Assembly: GCF_028622115.1 (NCBI RefSeq)
Contig: NZ_CP097263.1
Location: 2,790,001 to 2,854,000, forward strand
Direction: 5' to 3'
Source of the DNA: Kutzneria chonburiensis
GTDB taxonomy: Bacteria > Actinomycetota > Actinomycetes > Mycobacteriales > Pseudonocardiaceae
Length of the DNA stretch: 64,000 nt
Shown: positions 31,713 through 42,175 of the stretch, one piece after another
Layout: each line of letters starts with the position of its first letter
How positions within the stretch are numbered: position 1 is the stretch's first letter
Program-made: the position numbers and the translations under genes
The notes under the pieces: model-generated
Told to the model about the DNA's origin: nothing
What the model saw: the letters and a program-made list of their open reading frames with translations, nothing else
The model's database searches: none

Positions 31713-31770
31713 CCCGCCCACCGCCGTCACATCCCACCCGCCCACCGCCGTCACATCCCACCCGCCCACC
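31713..31770. repeat. 24-bp tandem repeat before the chitinase gene
   Basis: About 2.4 head-to-tail copies of a 24-bp unit starting CCCGCCCACCGCCGTC, between the chitinase promoter and its ribosome site. It would be transcribed into the 5' leader. Confidence 0.75.
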
Positions 31771-31784
31771 CAATTGGAGCAAGG

Positions 31785-33551
31785 ATGCGTTTGAGAACGG
31801 CACTACTGAGTGCGGCCGTGGCGGCCGTCTCGGTATCCGGCCTGGTCGCGAGCGCCGACGCCGCGACGGCGCCGAAGGCCACTCCCCTGCCGACGCATGT
31901 GTTCGCCCCGTACTTCGAGACCTACCAGGCAGGCCAGAGCCCCTCGGCGATGGCCAAGCAGGCCGGCGTCAAGTACCTGACCTTCGCCTTCCTACAGACC
32001 GCCAGCCCAGGCTCGTGCACCCTGCTGTGGGACGGCACCACCGCCATCGGCTCCGGCACCTTCGGCACCGAGATCGCCGCCCTGCAGGCGGCCGGCGGCG
32101 ACGCCATCCCGTCGCTCGGCGGCTACACCGCCGACACCACCAACACCGAGCTGGCCGACAGCTGCACCGACGTCTCGAAGATCGCCGCCGGCTTCGAGAG
32201 CCTGATCACCACGTACAACATCAGCCGCATCGACCTCGACGTCGAGGTCGACTCGCTGAACAACTCGGCCGGCATCGACCGCCGCAACAAGGCGATCAAG
32301 ATGACCGAGGACTGGGCCGCGGCCAACGGCCGCAGCATCCAGTTCTCCTACACCCTTCCGACCCTGCCGACCGGCCTCGACACCGGTTACAACGTGCTGT
32401 CCAACGCCGTGCAGAACCAGGCGCGGATCGACGTCGTCAACCTGATGACGTTCGACTACTACGACAACCAGCAGCACGACATGGCCAAGGACACCCAGAC
32501 CGCGGTGGCCGGCCTGGTCAACCAGCTCGGGCAGCTCTACCCCGGCAAGACCGAGGCGCAGCGCTACGCCATGGTCGGCGTCACCGAGATGCCCGGCCGC
32601 GACGACTACGGCACCGGCGGCGAGACCGGGCCGCCGGAGATCTTCACCGCGGCCAACGCGACCACCGTCTACAACTGGGCCGTGTCCAAGGGCATCAACC
32701 TGCTGTCGTTCTGGGCACTCCAGCGTGACAACGGCGGCTGCCCCGGCACCGGCGGCAGCGACACCTGCTCCGGCATCACCCAGAACACCTGGGACTTCAG
32801 CCATGTGTTCGCCCCGTTCACCAGCGGCAGCACCCCGCCGCCGCCGGTCAACGACTTCTCCGTCTCGGTGACGCCCGGCTCCGCCGCCGTCAACCCCGGC
32901 GCCGGCACCACCGCGTCGGTGAAGACCGCCGTGACCTCCGGCTCCGCCCAGAACGTGTCGTTGAGCGTCAGCGGCGCGCCGGCCGGCGTGACCGCCTCGG
33001 TCAGCCCCAGCTCAGTGTCGGCCGGCGGAACGGCGACACTGACCGTGAGCACGACCTCGGCCGCCGTTCCCGGCAGCTACCCGCTGACGATCAACGCTGC
33101 CGGTTCTTCCGTCAGCCATTCGGCCACGTTCACCTTGACCGTCAACGGCACCACCCCGCCCCCGCCGCCCGGCGCCATCGTCAACCCCGGCCTGGAGACC
33201 GGTTCGTTGAGCCCGTGGACCTGCCAGTCCGGCGGGGCCGTCGTGTCCACTCCCGTGCACAGCGGCACCCATGCGCTGTCCGTCGCCGCCACCAACAGCC
33301 AGACCGGTGAGTGCGACCAGACGATCACCGTGTCCCCCAACGCCAGCCACCAGCTGACCGTGTGGGTGCGCGGCAACTTCGCCTACGCCGGTGTGAAGGG
33401 CGGGGCCAGCGGCGAGACCTGGACCTCGTCCAGTGGCTACACCCAGCTCACCATTCCGTTCACCACCGGCGCTTCCGGGACCGTCACCGTGTATGTGCAC
33501 GGGTGGTACGCCCAGGGCACCGTCTACGCCGACGATTTCGCCGTCTCCTAG
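31785..33551 (+). CDS. Secreted GH18 chitinase with Ig-like and carbohydrate-binding domains
   Basis: A 588-residue exported enzyme. Residues 1-27 are a Sec signal ending ASADA. The GH18 barrel follows, with the catalytic DxDxE motif as DLDVE at residues 150-154 and the product-side motif VNLMTFDYYD. After a Pro-rich linker comes an Ig-like domain rich in Ser/Thr/Val (about 365-455), a second PPPPPG linker and a C-terminal jelly-roll binding module (IVNPGLETGSLSPW to the end). It should cleave chitin or related beta-1,4-GlcNAc polymers outside the cell. The ATG follows GGAGCAAGG. Control by a DasR-like site is likely. A 13-bp hairpin terminator follows. Confidence 0.93.
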   Translation: MRLRTALLSAAVAAVSVSGLVASADAATAPKATPLPTHVFAPYFETYQAGQSPSAMAKQAGVKYLTFAFLQTASPGSCTLLWDGTTAIGSGTFGTEIAALQAAGGDAIPSLGGYTADTTNTELADSCTDVSKIAAGFESLITTYNISRIDLDVEVDSLNNSAGIDRRNKAIKMTEDWAAANGRSIQFSYTLPTLPTGLDTGYNVLSNAVQNQARIDVVNLMTFDYYDNQQHDMAKDTQTAVAGLVNQLGQLYPGKTEAQRYAMVGVTEMPGRDDYGTGGETGPPEIFTAANATTVYNWAVSKGINLLSFWALQRDNGGCPGTGGSDTCSGITQNTWDFSHVFAPFTSGSTPPPPVNDFSVSVTPGSAAVNPGAGTTASVKTAVTSGSAQNVSLSVSGAPAGVTASVSPSSVSAGGTATLTVSTTSAAVPGSYPLTINAAGSSVSHSATFTLTVNGTTPPPPPGAIVNPGLETGSLSPWTCQSGGAVVSTPVHSGTHALSVAATNSQTGECDQTITVSPNASHQLTVWVRGNFAYAGVKGGASGETWTSSSGYTQLTIPFTTGASGTVTVYVHGWYAQGTVYADDFAVS

Positions 33552-33558
33552 TGCTGTC

Positions 33559-33595
33559 GGTCCCCACCCGGCTCTTCGTGATCCGGGTGGGGACC
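33559..33595 (+). terminator. Terminator of the chitinase gene
   Basis: GGTCCCCACCCGG and CCGGGTGGGGACC pair perfectly over 13 bp around an 11-base loop, seven bases after the stop codon. Confidence 0.75.
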
Positions 33596-33651
33596 GTGGG
33601 AACCGGCCTGCCATGATCCGCGTCAGAGTCGGGGACCCACTGGGAGGGATC

Positions 33652-34377
33652 ATGCAGGACCGTGTGCACGGCACCGTCATGCCCGTGCTGGACATCATGC
33701 TCAATCCGGGCGAAACGGTGTGCGCCGAGTCCGGGGAGCTGTCCTGGATGACCGCGAGCATCCAGATGAGCACGTCAACGCAGGGCGCCGGCAGCGCCGG
33801 CGTTTTCGGCGCGTTGAAGCGAAGCCTGTCCGGCGGCACGTTCTTCATGACCAATTACACGGCCATGGGCCAGCCCGGCTCCGTGTCTTTCGCCGCCCAC
33901 CTGCCCGGCCAGATCTTCCCCGTCGACGTCGCGCCGCAGCCCGGTTACGGCTACCTCGCCCACCGCCGGTCGTATGTCGCCGGCACTCCCGGAGTCACCC
34001 TCACCACCGGTTTTCAGCAAAGGCTCGGCGCCGGCATCTTCGGCGGCGAGGGCTTCTTGCTCCAGCGCATCGGCGGCCAGGGCCGCGCGTGGTTGCAGCT
34101 GTCCGGCGAGGTCATCCCGTACGACCTCCAGCCCGGGCAGGTGATCCGGGCCCACCCTGGGCACATCGGCATGTTCCAGGACACCGTCCAGTTCGGAATC
34201 ACCACGGTTCCCGGTATCCGCAACAAGCTCTTCGGTGGCGACGGCATCTTCCTGGCCGAGCTCGCCGGTCCCGGACGCGTGTGGCTCCAGTCCTTGCCGA
34301 TCGACCGCCTCGCGCACTCGCTCGTGCCGTACCTGCCGCAGAATGAGGGTGGACGGCCCAGCCTGTTCAACAACTAG
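33652..34377 (+). CDS. AIM24 / TIGR00266-family protein
   Basis: A 241-residue double beta-helix protein of the AIM24 family: PVLDIMLNPGETVCAESGELSWM near the start, GSVSFAAHLPGQIFPVDV, and glycine-rich GEGFLLQRIGGQGRAWLQLSGEV. Family members are widespread cytoplasmic proteins of unknown function. The ATG at 33652 has GGGAGG four bases upstream and fits the usual family start; an ATG at 33613 is an alternative. The next gene begins eight bases after its stop. Confidence 0.85.
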   Translation: MQDRVHGTVMPVLDIMLNPGETVCAESGELSWMTASIQMSTSTQGAGSAGVFGALKRSLSGGTFFMTNYTAMGQPGSVSFAAHLPGQIFPVDVAPQPGYGYLAHRRSYVAGTPGVTLTTGFQQRLGAGIFGGEGFLLQRIGGQGRAWLQLSGEVIPYDLQPGQVIRAHPGHIGMFQDTVQFGITTVPGIRNKLFGGDGIFLAELAGPGRVWLQSLPIDRLAHSLVPYLPQNEGGRPSLFNN

Positions 34378-34385
34378 GGGTGGAA

Positions 34386-35330
34386 ATGACGGCGATGCCC
34401 ACGCAGGACGACGTGCTCGGGTACTTCGACACGCTGTCGAACTGGGGACGGTGGGGCGACGACGACGAGCGCGGGACGCTGAACCACATCACGGACGGAG
34501 TCCGGGTGGCGGCGGCGAAGGCGGTGCGGCACGGCCGGAGCGTGTCGTGCGCGTGGGAAGTGGCCGTGCCGGAGGAGATGGAGCGGGCGACGACGTCGTG
34601 CCCGTGCGCGGCCGAGATGCCTGGGGCCGAGCACATGCCGGAGGCGTTCCACAACGATCGGCGCTGGGGCTACTCATCCGAGCGGCTCGGCATCACGTTC
34701 CACGGCAACACGGTCACGCACCTCGATTCGCCGTGCCACATCTTCTGGGACGGCGCGACCTACAACGGGCGGCCGCACTCGATGGTCGACGCCGCAACGG
34801 GATCGTCGTGGGCGGCGGTCACGGCGGCGGCGAACGGGATCGTCACGCGCGGGGTTCTCCTGGATATAGCGCGGGTTCGCGACGTGCCGTGGCTGGAGCC
34901 GGGGCAGGGCGTGCATCCCGAAGACCTCGAGGAAGCCGAACGTCGCCAAGGCATCCGCGTTCAACCCGGTGACGCGGTGCTCCTACGAACCGGCAACGGG
35001 CGCGCACGGCACGAAGACGCTCCGGGAGGCGGCTTCGCGCAGACCGGCTGGCACGCGTCCTGCCTGCCCTGGCTGCACGAACGGCAGGTCGCACTCATCA
35101 GCTCCGACACCCCACAGGACGTCCAACCATCGGGCTACGACAACATCCTGATGCCGATCCACGCCGTCGGCCTCGTCGCGATGGGGCTGTGGATGGTCGA
35201 CAACTGCGACCTCGAAGCGTGCGCGGCGACCGCCGCCGAACTCGGCCAGTGGGACTTCCACCTCGCCGTCGCGCCGGTCCGCTTCGCCGGCACGTCCGGC
35301 AGCCCGGTCAACCCGATCGCCACCTTCTGA
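34386..35330 (+). CDS. Cyclase-family (kynurenine formamidase-like) hydrolase
   Basis: A 314-residue metal-dependent hydrolase of the cyclase family. The metal motif is HGNTVTHLDSPCH (HxxTxxD type) and a second site is TPQDVQPSGYDNILMPIHAVGL. Relatives hydrolyse N-formylkynurenine, isatin or polyketide intermediates; this longer form is often called simply cyclase-family protein. The start could be the GTG at 34380 or ATGs at 34386 or 34395; AGGGGTGG precedes them. It follows AIM24 closely and may be co-transcribed. Its stop codon lies inside a hairpin terminator. Confidence 0.83.
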   Translation: MTAMPTQDDVLGYFDTLSNWGRWGDDDERGTLNHITDGVRVAAAKAVRHGRSVSCAWEVAVPEEMERATTSCPCAAEMPGAEHMPEAFHNDRRWGYSSERLGITFHGNTVTHLDSPCHIFWDGATYNGRPHSMVDAATGSSWAAVTAAANGIVTRGVLLDIARVRDVPWLEPGQGVHPEDLEEAERRQGIRVQPGDAVLLRTGNGRARHEDAPGGGFAQTGWHASCLPWLHERQVALISSDTPQDVQPSGYDNILMPIHAVGLVAMGLWMVDNCDLEACAATAAELGQWDFHLAVAPVRFAGTSGSPVNPIATF

Positions 35331-35349
35331 CCACACCGGTCAGAAGGTG
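35321..35349. terminator. Bidirectional terminator
   Basis: CACCTTCTGACC and GGTCAGAAGGTG form a 12-bp perfect stem with a five-base loop between the convergent cyclase and acyl-CoA ligase genes. Confidence 0.75.
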
Positions 35350-35363
35350 GCGAAACGAGAAGC

Positions 35364-36989
<1,626 letters not shown>

Positions 36990-37029
36990 GCGGCGACCTC
37001 CGTTGGACGACTCGGCGCTCCCACGCTAG

Positions 37030-37045
37030 TACCGACCAGTTGGTA
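37030..37045. promoter_or_regulatory. TetR-type operator before the acyl-CoA ligase gene
   Basis: TACCGAC-CA-GTTGGTA is a 16-bp dyad with one mismatch, 40 bp upstream of the ligase start. TACC...GGTA dyads are typical of actinobacterial fatty-acid TetR regulators. Confidence 0.5.
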
Positions 37046-37173
37046 TGGCAACGGGCCTGCCCGTTCACCAAGAATTCATGACCCGATCCGGCCAACACCC
37101 GTTTCCCCGCACCGGCCCGGAGCGATGATCACCGAGGCGGCGCCGCCGCCACCGGATTCCTTGGGAGACAAAG

Positions 37174-38256
37174 GTGAAACGGCTGATCAGCATCGGCCTG
37201 GCCGCCGTTCTGGTGATCGGGGTTGCCCTCGCCGTCATCTTCGGCGGCGGTGGTGACACCGGCAGCACGCAGCTGACCACCGTGCGTGGCGTGATCGGTT
37301 CGGAGAAGCTGGCCTTCTTCAGCGACCAGCGGGTCAAGGACGCGTTCGCCAAGCACGGGTTGGACGTGCAGGTGGACCCGGCCGGCTCACGCCAGATGGC
37401 CACGCAGACGGACCTGTCGAAATACGACTTCGCCTTCCCGTCCAGCAGTCCCGCGGCCGACCGCATCCAGCGCGACCACTCCGGGGCGCACACCTACGCC
37501 CCGTTCTCGTCGCCGATGGCGGTGGCCACCTTCGCCCCGATCGTCGACCTGCTGACCAAGGCCGGCGTGGTGCACAAGGGCGCGGGCGACTACGACGTGC
37601 TGGACGTCGCCAAGTTCATGGAGCTCACCGCGAACGGCACGCGGTGGGACCAACTACCCGGCAACACCACGTACCCGGTGCGCAAGAACATCCTGATCAC
37701 CACCACCGACCCGCGGGACTCCAACTCGGCGGCGATGTACCTGTCAATCGCCTCGTACGTGGCCAACGGCTTCGGCGTGGTCAACACCGCGCAGCAGGAG
37801 TCGGCGATCCTGCCCAAGGTGACGCCGCTGTTCACCAACCAGGGCTACACCCAGAACAGCACCGACGCGCCGTTCGAGGACTACCTGTCCGCCGGCATCG
37901 GCCGCAATCCGATGGTCCTGGTCTACGAGGCGCAATACGCCGATCGGCTGGTCCGCGACGACGGCTCGATCAAGCCCGACATGCGCCTGCTCTACCTGTC
38001 CCCCACTGTCTACTCCAAGCACACGGTGGTGGCGCTCAAGGGTGCCGGCGACCAGGTCGGGCAGCTGCTCACCACCGACCCCGAGCTGGCCAAACTGGCC
38101 GCCACCTTCGGTTTCCGCACGCAGGACCCGAAGTACTTCACGCCGGTCGCCACCGATCACAAGCTGCCGACCTCGCTGGTGGACACCGTCGACCCGCCGT
38201 CGTTCGAGACGCTCGAACGCCTGCTGGACGCCGTTGGAAAGCAGTACGGCTCATGA
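37174..38256 (+). CDS. Membrane-anchored substrate-binding-like protein of the TelA operon
   Basis: A 360-residue protein with an N-terminal membrane anchor (residues 4-24, no lipobox cysteine) and a periplasmic-binding-protein-like body: TTVRGVIGSEKLAFFSD, then FAFPSSSPAADRIQR and LVYEAQYADRLV. There is no ABC transporter gene in the operon. It overlaps the following telA-like gene (ATGA). The GTG at 37174 has GGGAG upstream. I cannot name the ligand; the role is probably to sense or hold a ligand at the cell surface. Confidence 0.7.
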   Translation: MKRLISIGLAAVLVIGVALAVIFGGGGDTGSTQLTTVRGVIGSEKLAFFSDQRVKDAFAKHGLDVQVDPAGSRQMATQTDLSKYDFAFPSSSPAADRIQRDHSGAHTYAPFSSPMAVATFAPIVDLLTKAGVVHKGAGDYDVLDVAKFMELTANGTRWDQLPGNTTYPVRKNILITTTDPRDSNSAAMYLSIASYVANGFGVVNTAQQESAILPKVTPLFTNQGYTQNSTDAPFEDYLSAGIGRNPMVLVYEAQYADRLVRDDGSIKPDMRLLYLSPTVYSKHTVVALKGAGDQVGQLLTTDPELAKLAATFGFRTQDPKYFTPVATDHKLPTSLVDTVDPPSFETLERLLDAVGKQYGS

Positions 38257-39353
38257 GCGAGCGGCCGCTGACCGCGGCGGAACCGGTCGGGACCGTGTCG
38301 ACGGCCAGTGCGACGGGCCTCGTGCCGGTGCCCCAGGAGCGCCTGGACGAGCTGACCGACGACGCCGAGCGGATCGCCGCTGAACTGGGCGCGATGGACC
38401 CGATGGCACCGGATTTCACGGTACAGGTGGGCCAGGTGCTGGCGCTTGGCGAGGACGAGATGCGTGCAGCGGCAACGATCGCCGGCCGGCTGCTGGATCG
38501 GGCGGTGCAGGGCGTGAACCCGCCGGCCGAGCAGGTGAGCGTGAGCCTGACCGAGCTGCGGGAACGGATCAACGAGCTGGATCCGAACGGGCGCAAGGTG
38601 TTCGGCATCAGCCTGGGCAACCCGGCCAAGAAGCTGCTGGCGCGCTACCAGGCGGCCGACGCGCCGATCAACGCGGTGGTGCGCTCGCTGCGGGCCCGGC
38701 AGGACGACCTCAAGCGGGACAACGCGGCGATCCAGGGCGAGCGAGAACGCCTATGGGCGGCCATGGGCCGGCTGTCCGAGGCGGCGGCGATGGCCGGCGC
38801 TGTCGACGAGGCGATCGACCGTCAAGCGTCCATTATGGACCTTGCCGATCCGTCGCGGGCCAACACGATCAGGGCCGAGGTGCTCTTCCCCGTACGGCAA
38901 CGGCATCAGGACCTGCTGACGCAGCTGGCCGTGTGCGTGCAGGGCTATCTCGCGCTGGACGTGTTGCGCCGCAACAACGACGAGCTGATACGGGGCGTGG
39001 ACCGGGCGGCCGGCACGACGGTGTCGGCGCTGCGGGTCGCGGTCGTGGTCAGTGGCGCGTTGGCCGGGCAGCGCAAGGTGATCGACGAGATGGAGACGCT
39101 GCGGGCCACCACGGACGGGCTGATCAAGGCCAACGCGGACCTGATCGCCATGCAGGGCCAGCAGATCCAGCGGATCAGCACCGACCCGGCGGTCGGCATG
39201 GACGCGCTGCGGCAGTCGTTCGACCAGATCTACCGGGCCATCGACGACGTCGAGGGTTTCAAGGCCGCCGCCGCGACGGCGATGGCCACCACCGTCTCCG
39301 CACTGGAGGACGAGTTGCGCCGAGCCCAGGACCGCTTACGGGAGAACAGATGA
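38253..39353 (+). CDS. TelA-family (toxic anion resistance) protein
   Basis: A 366-residue, almost entirely helical cytoplasmic protein of the TelA/KlaA family: FGISLGNPAKKLLARYQAADAPINAVVRSLRARQDDLKRDNAAIQGERERLW, ANTIRAEVLFPVRQRHQDLLTQLAVCVQGYLALDVLRRNNDELIRGVDRAAGTTVSALRVAVVVS. The family is named for tellurite resistance, but in gram-positives its partner is usually XpaC, with which it is thought to act at membranes. Here the XpaC-like gene is two genes downstream. Translation is coupled on both sides by ATGA overlaps. Confidence 0.85.
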   Translation: MSERPLTAAEPVGTVSTASATGLVPVPQERLDELTDDAERIAAELGAMDPMAPDFTVQVGQVLALGEDEMRAAATIAGRLLDRAVQGVNPPAEQVSVSLTELRERINELDPNGRKVFGISLGNPAKKLLARYQAADAPINAVVRSLRARQDDLKRDNAAIQGERERLWAAMGRLSEAAAMAGAVDEAIDRQASIMDLADPSRANTIRAEVLFPVRQRHQDLLTQLAVCVQGYLALDVLRRNNDELIRGVDRAAGTTVSALRVAVVVSGALAGQRKVIDEMETLRATTDGLIKANADLIAMQGQQIQRISTDPAVGMDALRQSFDQIYRAIDDVEGFKAAAATAMATTVSALEDELRRAQDRLRENR

Positions 39354-40954
39354 GGACGCGGTTCATCGCACTGGCCGCCGTGCTGACCATGGCGCTGGCC
39401 GGCTGCTCCGGCGAGGCCACGGACCCGAAACAGCCGCTGGGACAACCGAAAGCGGGCGTCCTGCGGGTGCTGGCCGGCAGCGAACTGGCCGACATGCAGC
39501 CCATTCTGGACGAGGCGGCCAAGGCGACCGGGGTGCAGGTCAAGTTCACCTTCTCCGGCACGCTCGAGGGCGCGCAGACCGTCGTCGACGGCAAGGCCGA
39601 CAGCGCCTACGACGCGATCTGGTTCTCCTCCAACCGTTATCTCACGCTGCTGCCCGGCGGCGCCAAGAAGCTCGGCACCCAGACGAAGATCATGAGCTCC
39701 CCGGTGGTGCTCGGGCTGCCGAACTCCGTGTTGCAGCAGCTCGGCTGGCAGGACGGCAAGGTCACCTGGTCGCAGATCGCCGAGGCGGCCGGGCAGCACA
39801 GGTTCACCTACGGCATGACCGATCCGTCCGCGTCCAACTCCGGCTTCTCCGCGCTGGTCGGCGTGGCGGCCGCGCTGGCCGGCAGCGGCAGCGCGCTGAC
39901 CGCCGACCAGATCACCGCGATCACACCGCAGCTCAAGCAGTTCTTCGCCGCGCAGACGCTGAGCGCGGGCTCGTCGGGCTGGCTGACCGACGCGTACCAG
40001 AAGCGGGCCAGTGGCGCCGATCCCGGTCCGAAGGTCGACGGCCTGATCAACTACGAGTCGGTGCTGCTGGGCCTGCAAGGCCTGACCGTGATCCACCCGT
40101 CGGACGGCGTGGTCACGGCCGACTATCCGCTGACCCTGTTGGCGGCGGCCAACTCCGACGCCCGCGACTCGTTCCAGCGGCTGACCGACCACCTGCGCAC
40201 GCCGGACGTGCAGCGCCAGATCATGGCGACCACGCACCGCCGGCCGATCGCGCCGCAGGTGCCGCTGGCCAAGGAGTTCACCGACGCCAGCCCGGTCGAA
40301 CTGCCCTTCCCCGGCACCGAGCAGGCCGTGGACACGCTCGTCTCGGCCTACTTCGACAAGATCCGCCGGCCGTCCCGGACCGTGTACGTGCTCGACACGT
40401 CCGGCTCCATGGAGGGCGACCGGCTGGCCGGGCTGAAGGCGGCGCTGATCGGCCTGACCGGCGTGGACAACTCGCTGGTCGGCCGCTACCGGCAGTTCCA
40501 TGCCCGGGAACAGGTCACGCTGCTGCCGTTCTCCGGCGCACCGGCCGCGCCGGTGACGATCACCGTCGACCCGGCCGACCGGCAGCCCGCGCTGGACCAG
40601 ATCAAGCGGACCGCCGACGGGCTGGTGGCCGACGGCGACACCGCGATCTTCACCAGCCTCGAGACGGCATACCAGTTGCTGGCGCAACAATCCGACAGCG
40701 ATCCGGACCGGTTCACGTCCATCGTGCTGATGACCGACGGCGAGAACACCTCGGGCGTCGGCCTCGACGACTTCAAGCGCTTCGTCGGCACGGTGCCGGA
40801 CCGGCTCAGGGGCACGCCGGTGTTCCCGGTGCTGTTCGGCGAGGGCAGCCAGGACGACATGACGGCCATCGCGACGGCCACCGGCGGCAAGGTGTTCGAC
40901 GGCCGCAGCCAGTCGCTGGCCGACGTCTTCAAGGACATACGAGGCTACCAATGA
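39350..40954 (+). CDS. Lipoprotein: substrate-binding domain fused to a VWA domain
   Basis: A 534-residue lipoprotein, lipobox LAGC at residues 16-19. Residues about 35-320 are a type-2 periplasmic-binding fold (VLRVLAGSELADMQPIL, DAIWFSSNRYLTLL, YGMTDPSASNSGFSALVGVA). Residues about 345-530 are a von Willebrand A domain with an intact metal site: DTSGS at 348-352 and TDGEN near 461. It would sit outside the membrane and bind a ligand with one domain and a metal-dependent partner with the other. Coupled by ATGA to telA before it and to the XpaC-like gene after it. Confidence 0.85.
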   Translation: MRTRFIALAAVLTMALAGCSGEATDPKQPLGQPKAGVLRVLAGSELADMQPILDEAAKATGVQVKFTFSGTLEGAQTVVDGKADSAYDAIWFSSNRYLTLLPGGAKKLGTQTKIMSSPVVLGLPNSVLQQLGWQDGKVTWSQIAEAAGQHRFTYGMTDPSASNSGFSALVGVAAALAGSGSALTADQITAITPQLKQFFAAQTLSAGSSGWLTDAYQKRASGADPGPKVDGLINYESVLLGLQGLTVIHPSDGVVTADYPLTLLAAANSDARDSFQRLTDHLRTPDVQRQIMATTHRRPIAPQVPLAKEFTDASPVELPFPGTEQAVDTLVSAYFDKIRRPSRTVYVLDTSGSMEGDRLAGLKAALIGLTGVDNSLVGRYRQFHAREQVTLLPFSGAPAAPVTITVDPADRQPALDQIKRTADGLVADGDTAIFTSLETAYQLLAQQSDSDPDRFTSIVLMTDGENTSGVGLDDFKRFVGTVPDRLRGTPVFPVLFGEGSQDDMTAIATATGGKVFDGRSQSLADVFKDIRGYQ

Positions 40955-41550
40955 GATATCTGGCCTCGACGAAGAACATCGCCGGCTGCGTCGGCGGGCT
41001 GCTCGGGCTCGGTCTGCACTTCGTCGACGTCGGCGGCGCGTACTGGCTCGGCGTGGTCGCCGCGCTGTACGCCGCCGGCGCGCTGGCCGCCCCGCCGGAG
41101 AAGGTGCGGCTGGTGCCGCCGCAGCCGGCCGAGGAGGCCGAGGCGTTGCTGCGCGGGCTGGACGCGCTCGTGGCGCGGGTGCGCGGGCTCGGCAATCGGA
41201 TGCCGGCCGAGGCCGTCGAACGGCTGGATCGGATCGCCGAGGTGCTCTGCGGCCTGTTGGCCCGTCCGGCCGAACTGAGCGCCTACCCGGACACGCTGCA
41301 CGCGGTCGCCCGGATCGCCGGCGCCGACCTGCCGTTGACCGTGCAGGCGTTCCTGAACATGCCGTGGTGGTACGCCGTGACCCGACGCGTTGCCAGCGAG
41401 CCGAGCGCGACCGAACAGCTGCTTACCCAGCTTGACCTGCTGGAACAGGAGTCGCGGCGGATCGCCGAGGAGTTCTACGACGCCGATTCGCGCCGCCAGT
41501 CCGACCACACCCGCTACCTCAGGGACCGGGCGCGTCGCGACGAGAAGTGA
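40951..41550 (+). CDS. XpaC-like membrane protein of the TelA operon
   Basis: A 199-residue protein with two short N-terminal membrane segments (NIAGCVGGLLGLGLHFV and GAYWLGVVAALYAAGALA) followed by a charged helical part. The arrangement, and the neighbourhood with TelA, match XpaC of Bacillus subtilis, which pairs with the TelA homologue YaaN. The ATG overlaps the previous stop (ATGA). It ends the four-gene operon. The similarity is to overall pattern; a profile search would be needed for proof. Confidence 0.6.
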   Translation: MRYLASTKNIAGCVGGLLGLGLHFVDVGGAYWLGVVAALYAAGALAAPPEKVRLVPPQPAEEAEALLRGLDALVARVRGLGNRMPAEAVERLDRIAEVLCGLLARPAELSAYPDTLHAVARIAGADLPLTVQAFLNMPWWYAVTRRVASEPSATEQLLTQLDLLEQESRRIAEEFYDADSRRQSDHTRYLRDRARRDEK

Positions 41551-41624
41551 CCCGGTTAGCGTAACGTTCGCGCAGGTTGGCAAGATACGCGACACCACTG
41601 CACCGACTGCGGGAAGGAACTCGG

Positions 41625-42137
41625 TTGAACAACCAGACCTCCCAGGTGGACGACCTGCGCTTGGTGGCGACGCCGAGCGCTGTCAATGTCGCCGAGATGT
41701 TCGTCCGCTTCTCCCTCATGGAGTGGTCGCTGCGACCGCTTGTGCCGCTCGCGACACAGGTCGGCCGGCACATGGTCGCCGCCGTGGTGGACAACGCCGG
41801 CCCGGGGGTCGCCGGCTTCATGACCGTGCGGCTGCGATTGCAGGGCGACGGTCTCGTCGTCGAGGTCGAGGACGAGCAGGTGACCAGCCGCCCCGTGGTG
41901 TCACCGGAGGTGGCGGGCGCGCGCATTGGCATCGTGCCGACGGCGTACGGCACGCGGCTGTGGAGCGAGTTGCCGCTGCCCGGCAACATGAACGCCAAGT
42001 CGGTGCCGCTGCCGCGCCGCGAGCAGCGCCGTTCGCCCGCGGCCGAGGCGCTGGCCGACGAGCCGCTCGGCGTCGACCCGCAGGTGATGCAGCGGATCCT
42101 CAGCGCACTCGGTGGCCCGCAAGATTTTCGGATGTGA
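41625..42137 (+). CDS. Anti-sigma/HATPase-like small ATP-binding protein
   Basis: A 170-residue protein resembling the small GHKL-like ATP-binding proteins common in Pseudonocardiaceae and streptomycetes: LRLVATPSAVNVAEMFVRFSLMEWSLRPLV, then TVRLRLQGDGLVVEVEDEQ. The normal N-box and glycine-rich lid are degenerate (AVVDNAGPG), so ATP binding may be weak. The likely role is in anti-sigma-type regulation. The TTG at 41625 was chosen because GGGAAGGAAC precedes it. It stands alone. Confidence 0.6.
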   Translation: MNNQTSQVDDLRLVATPSAVNVAEMFVRFSLMEWSLRPLVPLATQVGRHMVAAVVDNAGPGVAGFMTVRLRLQGDGLVVEVEDEQVTSRPVVSPEVAGARIGIVPTAYGTRLWSELPLPGNMNAKSVPLPRREQRRSPAAEALADEPLGVDPQVMQRILSALGGPQDFRM

Positions 42138-42175
42138 CCGGTTTCGGCGGCCGAACCCGCGGGTAACCGGCCGCC

